Positions 34,246 through 42,911 of a DNA stretch of 64,000 nt are shown one piece after another. Location: positions 1 to 64,000 of the forward strand of contig JAGOJU010000014.1 in assembly GCA_017994935.1 (NCBI GenBank), in the 5' to 3' direction. Position numbers and translations under genes: made by a program. The stretch is from Opitutaceae bacterium. GTDB lineage: Bacteria; Verrucomicrobiota; Verrucomicrobiia; Opitutales; Opitutaceae. Numbering within the stretch: the first letter of the stretch is position 1; each line of letters opens with the position of its first letter. The notes beneath the pieces were generated by a model that saw nothing but the letters and a program-made list of their open reading frames with translations, was not told where the DNA came from and did not search any database.

Positions 34246-34718
34246 GTCGGGCAAACTTGATTCCGGGCGAGCGCCCCGGATTCCCGGGCAACGGCTGCGT
34301 TCGTGTGGTCATCGAGAAGCCTCTGGGCCTCGCGCTCAGACTCGCGGCGGTATACCCCGAGGGCTGAAGTCCTGAGTTTTTCAATCAGGCGCACGTCGCG
34401 CCTTGTCTCCATCCAGTCCTGCCTGCGCTGCTCGCGCACCTGCTGCGCGGTGCAGACCGCGGCGCGGGCCTCACCCTCCCTGGTTACCAGGCGCTGGTGG
34501 GATCGGATGAACGCGACCTGTTCGGCGGCATGAAATGCGGGTTGGCGCTCGGCGAGCAGCATTTTTTCGATCGCGGTCTTTTCCGCCACAATGCGCCCGA
34601 CTTCACTCTCCGCCAGCATCACCGCGCGCACCGCTGCAATGAATGCGTCCCGCGCCCTGGCCTCCCGGGCCTCGCGCACCACGACCACCGACTTGAGAGG
34701 GAACTGAAAACGTTTCAT
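34242..34718 (-). CDS. fliJ: Flagellar export chaperone FliJ
   Basis: A 158-residue, almost wholly helical, charged protein starting 'MKRFQFPLKSVVVVREAREA', the classic FliJ opening. FliJ forms the stalk of the FliI ATPase complex and interacts with FlhA. It follows fliI by 11 bp and overlaps the MotE-like gene by 4 bp. Confidence 0.88.
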   Translation of the reverse strand: MKRFQFPLKSVVVVREAREARARDAFIAAVRAVMLAESEVGRIVAEKTAIEKMLLAERQPAFHAAEQVAFIRSHQRLVTREGEARAAVCTAQQVREQRRQDWMETRRDVRLIEKLRTSALGVYRRESEREAQRLLDDHTNAAVARESGALARNQVCPT

Positions 34719-34729
34719 GGCGTGCTTCC

Positions 34730-36052
34730 TCAGCCGACGATGCGCTTCAACTCTGCGAAACTGGCGCTCCGATCCGCGCGCTCATCAATGGCCTGGCGGA
34801 GAAACCCTCGCAGCGGCTCGTGCAGGCTGACCGCCTGGTCGAGAGCCGGGTTCGAACCCTTCTGATAGGCGCCGATCGTGATCAAATCCTCGTTCCTGCG
34901 ATAGAGCGCCAGATGCTCCCGTCCACGGCCGCTGGACGCCACTTCACCCGCGGAACAGATGTCGCGCGAGAGTCGCGACACGCTCTCCAGCACGTCGATC
35001 GCAGGATAGTGGTTGGCCTGCGCGAGGGAACGCGAAAGCACGATGTGCCCGTCGAGAATGCCCCGCACCGCATCGGCAACCGGTTCATTCATGTCGTCGC
35101 CCTCCACGAGCACCGTATAAAGCGCCGTGATCGTTCCGGTTTCCCCCGCACCCGCCCGTTCCAGCAGACGCGGGAGGAGCGCAAAAACACTCGGCGTATA
35201 GCCACGCGTCGCCGGAGGCTCGCCAACCGCGAGACCAATCTCGCGCTGCGCCATGGCGAAGCGGGTCACGCTGTCCATCAGCAGCAGCACGTTCGCTCCG
35301 GCGTCGCGATAGGACTCCGCAACCGCCGTGGCGGTATAGGCTGCACGCATGCGAAGCGGAGCCGGTGTATCGCTCGTCGAGCAAACGATGACGGAACGGG
35401 CGAGCCCCTCCTCGCCCAGGTCCTTCTCGATGAATTCACGCAACTCGCGGCCGCGCTCACCGATCAATCCCACCACGACGACATCAGCGTCGGCGCCGCG
35501 GGCGATCATCGACAGCAGCGTGGACTTGCCCACACCGGATCCCGCAAAGAGTCCCACCCGCTGCCCTCGTCCGAGCGGCACAAACGCATCGATCGCCCGC
35601 ACGCCCGTGACAAACGGCTCATGAATGCGCCGGCGCCTCAGGGGATGCGGGGGCTTTGATGCCGTGACATCGCCGCGCTGGGTGCGGATCGGCCCCAAGC
35701 CGTCGATCGGGCGGCCCAGTGCATCCAGCACCCGGCCCAGAAGCTGGGGTCCACGCGCAGGCAGTGGAGGAAGGTCGCAGGCCATCACTTCAGCACCTGC
35801 ATGCAGGCCGGTCATTTCCCCCAGCGGCATCAGGAGAACATGCTGGCCCCGAAATCCAACAACCTCGGCCAGAAAATCGAACTCACCGCGATCGGACCGC
35901 AGCTTACAAAGCTCTCCGAGGCCCACATTCGGCCCCTCGCTCTCGACGATCAAACCGGTGACGCTCGTGACACGACCGAGCCGGCGCACGGCCGGCAGGC
36001 TGCGCAACTGGACCCGGAGGTCGTCAAAGATCGGAGTGATGTCGGCAGCCAT
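34730..36052 (-). CDS. fliI: Flagellum-specific ATPase FliI
   Basis: A 440-residue ATPase powering flagellar protein export. Walker A 'AGSGVGKSTLL' at about 170-180, 'VVVGLIGERGREL' and Walker B 'NVLLLMDSVTRFA' are intact, followed by 'TRGYTPSVFALLPRLLERAG' in the F1-beta-like core. Normal length. Located in the canonical fliGHIJ order. Confidence 0.97.
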   Translation of the reverse strand: MAADITPIFDDLRVQLRSLPAVRRLGRVTSVTGLIVESEGPNVGLGELCKLRSDRGEFDFLAEVVGFRGQHVLLMPLGEMTGLHAGAEVMACDLPPLPARGPQLLGRVLDALGRPIDGLGPIRTQRGDVTASKPPHPLRRRRIHEPFVTGVRAIDAFVPLGRGQRVGLFAGSGVGKSTLLSMIARGADADVVVVGLIGERGRELREFIEKDLGEEGLARSVIVCSTSDTPAPLRMRAAYTATAVAESYRDAGANVLLLMDSVTRFAMAQREIGLAVGEPPATRGYTPSVFALLPRLLERAGAGETGTITALYTVLVEGDDMNEPVADAVRGILDGHIVLSRSLAQANHYPAIDVLESVSRLSRDICSAGEVASSGRGREHLALYRRNEDLITIGAYQKGSNPALDQAVSLHEPLRGFLRQAIDERADRSASFAELKRIVG

Positions 36053-36062
36053 GGTTCAGTGC

Positions 36063-36653
36063 TCAGCCGGCGGCAAGGAACTCCCTGCCAAGGGTATCAA
36101 GTTTGGAGGCAAGACGCGCATCCGTGATGCCGAAGCGGCTCCGTACCTGGCAGTCTCCGGGTACAAGCGACGGCGTCGCCGTTATCCGCAATCCCGGGTA
36201 GCGACTGCTCCAGGCGGGTGAAATCTTTTCGAGGACGGCGGCATCGTGCGGGCTCACCATGAGTTCGAGATTCTCGGTCTCGGGGTAGAGCTGGCTGAGC
36301 GCCTCGGAGCAGATTTTTTCGATAGCCTCCGCGGGCGGCTCGTAGCCGGCAAGCAGGCGTCGAACGATTTCCATGACAAGTCCGGGCAGCGCCGTGTGCA
36401 CCTGCCTGACAATCGCGGAATCGGAGTCCGCAAGTTTACCCAAAACCCCGTCCTGCAACGCCTGAACCTCGGCCCGGAATTCGACGAGCTGCTGACTGGC
36501 AAACGCCCTGGCCGAGTCGGCGCCTTCCTGGAAACCTGCGACACGCGCGGCCGCGACCTCGCTTTCACTGAACTGCCGGCCTGACAGGCCAGGGATCGTG
36601 GCCGATGCGAGCGGTCGATCGAAGGCGATGAGTTTTCGGAAGGGAATGGCCAT
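36063..36653 (-). CDS. fliH: Flagellar assembly protein FliH
   Basis: A 196-residue regulator of FliI. It has an N-terminal basic segment, a central coiled-coil (about 30-80) with 'EGADSARAFASQQLVEFRAE', and a C-terminal domain with 'IVRQVHTALPGLVMEIVRRLL' and the HrpE/YscL-like end. Identification is by position between fliG and fliI plus the helical pattern; sequences of this family are weakly conserved. Confidence 0.85.
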   Translation of the reverse strand: MAIPFRKLIAFDRPLASATIPGLSGRQFSESEVAAARVAGFQEGADSARAFASQQLVEFRAEVQALQDGVLGKLADSDSAIVRQVHTALPGLVMEIVRRLLAGYEPPAEAIEKICSEALSQLYPETENLELMVSPHDAAVLEKISPAWSSRYPGLRITATPSLVPGDCQVRSRFGITDARLASKLDTLGREFLAAG

Positions 36654-36673
36654 GGTTGCAGAGGTGTCGTGTT

Positions 36674-37729
36674 TCAGGCGACGACTGCGGCCTCGGCGCC
36701 ATCGAGGGAAATCGCGCCCTCCTCCTCCAGCCGGCGAACGACCTGGATGATCGCCTCCTGGGCAACCTCCACGTCCTTGAGACGCACCGGTCCGAGCATG
36801 GAAATCTCGTCGCGCAGGCTTTCCGCCGCGCGTTTGGAAATGGATCCATAGATCCTTTCCTTGAGCGACTCGCTCGCTGATTTCATCGAGGTCGCCAGGT
36901 TCTGCGAATCGACCTCGCGCAGCACGCGCTGGAGATCCGCAGCCTGGAGACGGCTGAGATCCTCAAAGCTGAACATCTTCTTGCGGATGGCGGAGCCGAG
37001 CGCGCTGTTGCGCTCCTCCACGCGGGCGAGCAGGCCCTTCGACGTCTCCTTGTCGATGCCGTTGAGAAGATCGGCGACCGCACGCACGCCGCCGCTGCGA
37101 TGGAAGGTCGGGCGCGCCTTCGTGTCAAAATGTTTGCCCAGACTGCGCACGATCTTGCCGACGAGATCGAGCGATGTGCTGTCAATCGTGCCGAGGCGTT
37201 CAACCACCTCCTCGCGGACCTCGGGACTGAGCAGGAGAAAGATCTCCTTGGATTTCTCCGCGTTCAAATACGAGAGCACGAAGGAGATGGTCTGCGGCTG
37301 CTCGTTCTTGATGAGATTGAAGATCTGCCGTCCTTCCATTTCTGCGATGTCCTGGATCACATCGAGGGACGTTCCGCCAGGCGTGCATCCGACGCGACTG
37401 AGGATCGAGTTTGCCTTGTAATCGCCCCGGACGCGCTCGATGGCCTGGCGGGCGTAGTCGAGTCCGCCCAGGGAGGAGGCCATGCTCTCTCCGATGATCG
37501 GTGCAAACTCGTCGAGAACCTGCCTGCGCAGACCCTCGGGCACCATCGGAAACTGGCTCATTTCGCGGCAGACCTGCTCGATCTCCGCATCGTCAAACAT
37601 CTTCAGGACCTGCGCGGCCGAGTCCGTGCCGACGGCGATGAGAAACACCGCCAGCTTCTGAAGCCGGCTCAGCTTGCTGTAGTCGATTGCCGCAGGTGCG
37701 GAGGATTCAGTCGCAGTGCTTGTGGCCAT
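36674..37729 (-). CDS. fliG: Flagellar motor switch protein FliG
   Basis: A 351-residue C-ring protein that converts stator torque. The N-terminal domain ('LSRLQKLAVFLIAVGTDSAA'), the middle domain with the EHPQ-like region, and the C-terminal torque helix with 'AAESLRDEISMLGPVRLKDVE' are all present. Normal length. It follows fliF by 23 bp. Confidence 0.97.
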   Translation of the reverse strand: MATSTATESSAPAAIDYSKLSRLQKLAVFLIAVGTDSAAQVLKMFDDAEIEQVCREMSQFPMVPEGLRRQVLDEFAPIIGESMASSLGGLDYARQAIERVRGDYKANSILSRVGCTPGGTSLDVIQDIAEMEGRQIFNLIKNEQPQTISFVLSYLNAEKSKEIFLLLSPEVREEVVERLGTIDSTSLDLVGKIVRSLGKHFDTKARPTFHRSGGVRAVADLLNGIDKETSKGLLARVEERNSALGSAIRKKMFSFEDLSRLQAADLQRVLREVDSQNLATSMKSASESLKERIYGSISKRAAESLRDEISMLGPVRLKDVEVAQEAIIQVVRRLEEEGAISLDGAEAAVVA

Positions 37730-37752
37730 GGAAATCGTGTTCCTTCTCCGGA

Positions 37753-39348
37753 CTACGTCTTTTTCACCGCAACCCAGTCCCTCAGCGCGGTGCCGATGTT
37801 GGCAGGCTTCTGCTTGATGAGTTCGTTGAGCAGTTCAGGCGTAAGGGCTCCGCCGCCCTGGATCTGCCGCTGGGCGTCACGGGGATCCACGGTCAGCAGC
37901 TCCACCGGGACGCTCTCCGGCTTCTGCCGTCCCAGCATGCGCCAGAAGATGGCGAGCACACCGAGGGCGACCGCGACAGCGACATACCGGCTGGCCCCAT
38001 CGATCCAGCCCTGGACACGCGTCGCCGATTCGATGCGCTCGATGCCGGCGGAAACGGTTTCCGACTGGAAGGGAATCTCCTGCAGTGTCACCACCGAGTC
38101 GATCGACTGACCGGCCGCGGGTTTCACCCCAAGGGCGTTGAGCACGATCTGACGGAGAGCCTGAAGCTCCTCGGGCGTGCGGGGCTGCGGGGTCGGTGCC
38201 GCAGGCTCGGCACCCGACGCGGATGGAGCCGTAACCATGCGCTGTGCGACAAATACCGATGCCGTGATGTTCTTCACGGAACCCGGCTGGCGGGTGGTGT
38301 TGGTGACAGAACGGTTGATCTCGTAGGTGGTCGTGCGATTCTTGCGATTGGACTCCGTCACGTTTGTCGGACGGGCTGCCTCGGCGGACGGAGTGCCCGG
38401 TTTGTCGGGTGTGTTGGCAGTGACACCCACGACGCCTACGTTGTGCCGTTCCGTTGAATTCGAAATGTCATCGGTGGTCGTCTGCGTGCGCACCACCTGT
38501 CCGTCCGGATCAAACTTCTCCTGCATCATGGTCGTGGATTCGGTGTCGATTTCCGCCGACACGCGGACCACAGCGTTTCCGCTGCCGAGCACGGGAATCA
38601 GCATGGATTCCACCTTCTTCGCCAGATAGTCCTCGATCTGCTGACGGTAGCGCATCTGCGATGAGGCAGTGCTGAGCAGCGGGTCCTGGCGCAGGTCCTC
38701 GGAAAGCACCCTGCCCTTCTGGTCGACGACAGCCACTTGGTCGGGATTTAGTCCCTGGACCGCATTGGCCACGAGATGACGGATGCTGTTCACGGCCTCC
38801 ACTTCCAGGCGGGAACCGGCAAGCTCCACAAAAACGGACGCTGTCGGCTTCACCCCTTGATCGGTGAGAAGCAGCCTGTTCTCGGGCTGCACGATCATGA
38901 CGCGCGCACTGCGAACGCCATCGAGCTGGCTGATGGTGCGGCCGAGTTCGCCTTGGAGCGCTCGCAAATAGTTCGTGCGCTGGACAAAATCAGAGAGGCC
39001 AAACTGCCCCTTGTCGAAGATCTCGAATCCGACGCCGTCACCGGTCGGCACTCCCTTGCCCGCGAGGTCCATGCGCAGGCGGTGCACCTGGTCAGCCGGC
39101 ACATAGATCGTGCTGCCTCCATTCGTCACGCGATGCGGAATGTTCTGGGACTGCAGCGTGCTCACGATCTGGGCGGCGTCCTTTTCCGAAAGGCGTCCAT
39201 AGAGGAGCTGATAGTCAGGCTGCCTCGACCAGATCACCAGGCCGACGAGGCCCGCGGCGAGGGCGACCGTGGCAACCGAAAGGGTGACGCGCTGATTGAG
39301 GCCGAGTTGTTTCCAGAGTCCGAGAAGGGAGGTGGCAAATGATTTCAT
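37753..39348 (-). CDS. fliF: Flagellar MS-ring protein FliF
   Basis: A 531-residue MS-ring protein. Membrane helices are at about 23-45 and 450-470, flanking the periplasmic ring-building motifs ('DYQLLYGRLSEKDAAQIV', 'RVMIVQPENRLL'). A Pro/Ala/Thr-rich segment precedes the second membrane helix. The C-terminal FliG-binding tail is short but present ('LTPELLNELIKQKPANIG'). Confidence 0.96.
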   Translation of the reverse strand: MKSFATSLLGLWKQLGLNQRVTLSVATVALAAGLVGLVIWSRQPDYQLLYGRLSEKDAAQIVSTLQSQNIPHRVTNGGSTIYVPADQVHRLRMDLAGKGVPTGDGVGFEIFDKGQFGLSDFVQRTNYLRALQGELGRTISQLDGVRSARVMIVQPENRLLLTDQGVKPTASVFVELAGSRLEVEAVNSIRHLVANAVQGLNPDQVAVVDQKGRVLSEDLRQDPLLSTASSQMRYRQQIEDYLAKKVESMLIPVLGSGNAVVRVSAEIDTESTTMMQEKFDPDGQVVRTQTTTDDISNSTERHNVGVVGVTANTPDKPGTPSAEAARPTNVTESNRKNRTTTYEINRSVTNTTRQPGSVKNITASVFVAQRMVTAPSASGAEPAAPTPQPRTPEELQALRQIVLNALGVKPAAGQSIDSVVTLQEIPFQSETVSAGIERIESATRVQGWIDGASRYVAVAVALGVLAIFWRMLGRQKPESVPVELLTVDPRDAQRQIQGGGALTPELLNELIKQKPANIGTALRDWVAVKKT

Positions 39349-39403
39349 GCGCCAGTCGCAGCGATGGTTTGAAAATTGATCAGGAGGTGTGGGCGGGGCT
39401 CGG

Positions 39404-39760
39404 CTACACGGGCATGCGCATCAGCTCCTGGTAGGAGTCCACCAGCTTGTTGCGCACCTCGACCATCAGCTGGAATGCGACGCCGGCCTCTTGCATGGCG
39501 ATGACGCTCGAATGAAGCTGGTCATTCTGACCCAAGAGCACCTGTCGCGTCAGAGCCTGCGCCTCGGCCTGCTTTCCGTCCACAGCGGCCACCATGTTCT
39601 CGAACAGCGAACTGAAACTCGCAGGTGACGAATCCGTGAGCGGGATGGGGGCGCCGATCTTCGGAGCCGTCGGCGAAAACGGACCTTCGACATGGCAGGT
39701 GCCGGACAGGCGAAGGGGAAAAGGTTGCTGGACACCGCCTATGGAACCGATGAGGGACAT
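39404..39760 (-). CDS. fliE: Flagellar hook-basal body protein FliE
   Basis: A 118-residue adaptor between the MS-ring and the rod. The conserved C-terminal motif is 'EAGVAFQLMVEVRNKLVDSY', followed by 'QELMRMPV'. Located in the flgB-flgC-fliE-fliF order. Its C-terminal end is intact. Confidence 0.93.
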   Translation of the reverse strand: MSLIGSIGGVQQPFPLRLSGTCHVEGPFSPTAPKIGAPIPLTDSSPASFSSLFENMVAAVDGKQAEAQALTRQVLLGQNDQLHSSVIAMQEAGVAFQLMVEVRNKLVDSYQELMRMPV

Positions 39761-39792
39761 GGGGATAGTGGGAGAGAAACGGGGAGCGACAC

Positions 39793-40212
39793 TTACCGGC
39801 CGATTTCGAGCGCCTTCATGGCCATCTGGCGGGCGTTCTTGGCGACGGAGAGATTTGCCTCATAGGCCCTTGTGGCTGTGATCAGGTCGACCATTTCGTA
39901 CGCAAGATTCACATTGGGAAGCTGGACCATGCCATCCGCCCCGGCATCGGGATGCTGGGGATCGTAGATGCGCTGGCCTGGCGACTTGTCGGTCGTAATC
40001 TCGCCGACCCGGACTGACTGAAGCGCCTCGCCGGACATGCCCTGCTTGCGCAGGAGTTCCGTCTCGAACGACACCATTCTTCTCTGGTAGGGCGCCCCAT
40101 CGGTACCGCGCGTCGTCTGCGCATTTGCGATGTTCTGCGCCACCACGTCGAGGCGGGTGCGCTGCGCATTGAGCGCGCTGGAGGTTACATCGATCGCACC
40201 TATGAGATTCAT
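39793..40212 (-). CDS. flgC: Flagellar rod protein FlgC
   Basis: A 139-residue rod protein. It opens 'AIDVTSSALNAQRTRLDVVA' with 'NIANAQTTRG' and ends with the D0 helix 'NLAYEMVDLITATRAYEANL'. A proline-containing middle with 'DPQHPDAGADG' is typical. It follows flgB by 57 bp. Confidence 0.95.
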   Translation of the reverse strand: MNLIGAIDVTSSALNAQRTRLDVVAQNIANAQTTRGTDGAPYQRRMVSFETELLRKQGMSGEALQSVRVGEITTDKSPGQRIYDPQHPDAGADGMVQLPNVNLAYEMVDLITATRAYEANLSVAKNARQMAMKALEIGR

Positions 40213-40269
40213 GTCTGGAAAGCGGAAAAGCGGTTCAGCAGGTCAAAATTTCCTGGGGGAGATGCCTCA

Positions 40270-40650
40270 TCACACCGCACGACCCGTGATCGCGAGGCGG
40301 AGCTGTTTGATGTTCTTGCTGACGAGATCCGTGAGAAACTCGTACTCGACCGTATTGCGGTTCATTTCGAGAAGCTCTTTTTCCACCTCGACGGAGTTGC
40401 CGTCAGGTCGCACCGCACGGGCCTTCGCATCCTCGGCAAGCGCCGGATTCACCCCTGAAAAATCACTGCTGCCGCCAGCCAGGCGCGACTTGAGCTGCGC
40501 GGCAAAATCAGGCGAGAGGTCAAGGCGCCTGAAACCAGGCGTCTCCGCATTCGCGATGTTGGACGCAATGGCGCTCTGTCTCAGAACCGACGCGTCTAGC
40601 AACTTGCGGGCGAGTTGGTAGTTGGCGGACTGAAAGATGGGATCGACCAT
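40270..40650 (-). CDS. flgB: Flagellar rod protein FlgB, first gene of the operon
   Basis: A 126-residue rod protein. The motif 'SAIASNIANAETPGFRRLDL' is typical, and the C-terminal 'NTVEYEFLTDLVSKNIKQLR' is the D0 helix. ATG 40650 was chosen because longer frames upstream run through promoter sequence. A sigma-54-type promoter ends 15 nt before the ATG, so this is the operon head. The gene is divergent from cheR. Confidence 0.95.
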   Translation of the reverse strand: MVDPIFQSANYQLARKLLDASVLRQSAIASNIANAETPGFRRLDLSPDFAAQLKSRLAGGSSDFSGVNPALAEDAKARAVRPDGNSVEVEKELLEMNRNTVEYEFLTDLVSKNIKQLRLAITGRAV

Positions 40651-40664
40651 GACCCGCCCGCCAT

Positions 40665-40680
40665 TGCAATGCCTGTGCCA
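40665..40680 (-). promoter_or_regulatory. Sigma-54-type promoter of the main flagellar operon
   Basis: Minus strand TGGCAC-AGGCA-TTGCA, a perfect -24/-12 pair, 15 nt before the flgB ATG. The predicted start of transcription lies only a few nucleotides before the start codon, as at flhB and fliO. Confidence 0.8.
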
Positions 40681-40706
40681 TGCGTCTAGTGAGTAACTCA
40701 ACGCAT
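40680..40706. promoter_or_regulatory. ATGCGT-N15-ACGCAT dyad overlapping the flgB -24 box
   Basis: A 6-bp inverted repeat. It shares the hexamer pair found upstream of flhB (N7) and at the cheR start (N6). The region just upstream is AT-rich. Confidence 0.35.
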
Positions 40707-40869
40707 TATTATCCAATAAGATAAAAACTAATTGTAAGGCGGCATGGCGTCTTCCGGTCATACGGAGGCAGTTGTCCGCGGGGTCCCGAGGCAATTATTG
40801 CCGGTGTCAAAACCACCCGGGGTAAAATACCTGATTTCCGGGGGGGAATCTTTATTGGAAATCGAACAC

Positions 40870-40877
40870 GCCGATAT
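40870..40877 (+). promoter_or_regulatory. Possible sigma-28 -10 element of cheR
   Basis: GCCGATAT matches the FliA -10 consensus (GCCGATAA) in seven of eight positions, but the -35 region about 15 bp upstream (TTTA/TATT) is poor, and the predicted leader is very short. Confidence 0.3.
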
Positions 40878-40893
40878 GCGTTCAGATACGCAT
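40876..40893. promoter_or_regulatory. ATGCGT-TCAGAT-ACGCAT palindrome at the cheR start
   Basis: A perfect 18-bp dyad with 6-bp arms that includes the cheR start codon (40892). A protein bound here would block both transcription and access to the start. Confidence 0.4.
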
Positions 40894-41719
40894 GCTCGAC
40901 CGCGACTTTCAGTTCATCAGGGAAATGGTCTACAGCCACAGTCGCATTCACCTTGAGCCAGGAAAAAGGGAATTCGTGTCCGCGCGGCTCGGCCGCCGCC
41001 TGCGAGCCACGAACCTGACTTCCATCGGCGAATACTGCCGGTTCCTGCAATGCAAGAAGGGCGCGGATGAAATCTCGCATCTGATCGACGCGATTTCAAC
41101 GAACCACACGTCCTTCTTTCGCGAATCGTCTCATTTCGATTTCCTCACGAAAACGGCGGTCCCTGAAATGATCCGACGTCGCGACGCCCGATCGTCGCCA
41201 ACCATCAAGGTCTGGTGCGCGGCCTGCTCCACGGGAGAGGAGCCCTACTCCGTCGCGATGACGCTGATGCGCGCCCTGGAGGCGGCAAATCCGGCGTGGC
41301 CCGTTCATATCGAGGCCACGGACATTTCCCATCGCGTCCTTCAGCACGCACGCATCGGAGTCTACTCGAAGGAAGCGCTGAAAAACGTGCCGGCACCGCT
41401 GGTCAGGCGCTTTTTCCAGAAGGGATTCGGCCCCCAGCACGGCAACTATCGTGTGAAGTCGCTTCTCCAAGAGGCGGTCACTTTCCGCCAGATGAACCTC
41501 CTCGAGGGTTCACCGCCTTTCAGCGACCGATACCATCTGATCTTCTGCCGGAATGTCATGATCTACTTCGATCGTCCGACGCGCCAGGAACTGGTGCGCA
41601 GGCTTGCCACCCTGCTCATGCCGGGTGGCTACCTCATGGTGGGGCACTCCGAGAGCCTCATTGGAATCCATCAGGGACTGCAACGCGTGGAATCCGCCGT
41701 CTATCGCGCCCCGCTTTAG
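40892..41719 (+). CDS. cheR: Chemotaxis protein methyltransferase CheR
   Basis: SAM-dependent methylation of glutamates on chemoreceptors. A 275-residue protein of normal length. The N-terminal helical domain (1-75) precedes the catalytic fold with 'NHTSFFRESSHFDFL', the SAM loop 'WCAACSTGEEPYSVAM', and 'LIFCRNVMIYFDRPTRQ'. First gene of a plus-strand operon followed by cheB after 13 bp. The start lies within an 18-bp palindrome. Confidence 0.96.
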   Translation: MLDRDFQFIREMVYSHSRIHLEPGKREFVSARLGRRLRATNLTSIGEYCRFLQCKKGADEISHLIDAISTNHTSFFRESSHFDFLTKTAVPEMIRRRDARSSPTIKVWCAACSTGEEPYSVAMTLMRALEAANPAWPVHIEATDISHRVLQHARIGVYSKEALKNVPAPLVRRFFQKGFGPQHGNYRVKSLLQEAVTFRQMNLLEGSPPFSDRYHLIFCRNVMIYFDRPTRQELVRRLATLLMPGGYLMVGHSESLIGIHQGLQRVESAVYRAPL

Positions 41720-41732
41720 GTCCGCCACTCCC

Positions 41733-42911
41733 ATGATCGATCGCAAACTTCGCGTGTTGATTGTCGATGACTCCGCTGTCGTCCGCAAGGCCGTCAACGA
41801 TGCTCTGGCGGGCGATCCTGAAATCGACGTGGTTGGAACCGCGATGGACCCCTACGTCGCCCGCGAGAAGATTCTCACCCTGAGGCCCGACGTCCTGACG
41901 CTGGATATCGAGATGCCGCGAATGGATGGCTTGACCTTCCTGCGGATACTCATGGCGGAGCGTCCCATGCCGGTCGTCATTCTCAGCTCGCTGACGACGT
42001 CGGCGTCGCAGCAGGCGCTCGAGGCCCTGCGGCTGGGCGCGATCGAGGTCCTCGGAAAACCAAGCGCCACGCAGTCAATGAGCGACCTCGCCCCCCGCCT
42101 TCGCGCCAGTATCAAGGCTGCCGCATCCGCCCGGTTGAACCGGCCTGCCCTACCGCTCCCCCGCCAGTCGCTGACATCACGTATTGACAATTCAACTACA
42201 CGGGTCAATGCGGATGCCGGATCGATCCATCCGGGAGGCATTCTCCATCCACCTGATCTCGAGCAACGCCATGACCCGCGCAGCCTCGTCCTGCTTGGCG
42301 CCTCAACCGGAGGAACGGAAGCGTTGCGTGAGATCCTCACCCAACTTCCGAGCGATTTCCCCCCAATGGCGATCGTGCAGCACATTCCAGCCGTCTTCTC
42401 AAGGGCACTCGCCGAACGGCTGGATGCACAGTGCCGCCTGGAGGTGCGCGAGGCGGCCGATGGCGACCGTCTCACCCCGGGCGTCGCGCTGATCGCACCC
42501 GGCGACCGTCACATGCTCATCGACCGGGAATCAGACGGCTATCGCGTACGTGTGGTCGGTGGACCTCCGATCTGGTTTCAGCGTCCCGCGGTGGACCTCC
42601 TGTTCAGGTCTGCCGCCGCGATCGGCGGCGGGCACGTTGTCGCGGGTGTGCTCACGGGCATGGGCAGGGATGGTGCGGAGGGATTGCTGCATCTGCGTGA
42701 GCGCGGCGCCCTCACGTTTTCCCAGGACGAGGAAAGTTCCGCGGTCTACGGGATGCCCAGAGCCGCCTGGGAACTGGGCGGATCCCAGCACCAGGTCGCG
42801 CTCACCGACATCCCATCGCATCTCATTTCCCTCGTGAATACGGAAGCAGCCGTGCAGGCGTGCTCCCCATCCAGCAGCCCTTCACCTCTTCCCGCACATG
42901 CCTCCGGTTGA
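41733..42911 (+). CDS. cheB: Chemotaxis response regulator and glutamate methylesterase CheB
   Basis: 392 residues. An N-terminal receiver with phospho-acceptor D58 ('LTLDIEMPRMDG'), acidic pocket 'VDDS' and Lys in 'VLGKPSA' is followed by a linker (about 145-190) and the methylesterase domain. The catalytic triad motifs are 'LGASTGGTEALREIL' (Ser), 'IVQHIP' (His) and 'TGMGRDGAEGL' (Asp). Normal architecture, fully catalytic by motif. The stop overlaps the start of the next gene by 14 bp. Confidence 0.96.
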   Translation: MIDRKLRVLIVDDSAVVRKAVNDALAGDPEIDVVGTAMDPYVAREKILTLRPDVLTLDIEMPRMDGLTFLRILMAERPMPVVILSSLTTSASQQALEALRLGAIEVLGKPSATQSMSDLAPRLRASIKAAASARLNRPALPLPRQSLTSRIDNSTTRVNADAGSIHPGGILHPPDLEQRHDPRSLVLLGASTGGTEALREILTQLPSDFPPMAIVQHIPAVFSRALAERLDAQCRLEVREAADGDRLTPGVALIAPGDRHMLIDRESDGYRVRVVGGPPIWFQRPAVDLLFRSAAAIGGGHVVAGVLTGMGRDGAEGLLHLRERGALTFSQDEESSAVYGMPRAAWELGGSQHQVALTDIPSHLISLVNTEAAVQACSPSSSPSPLPAHASG

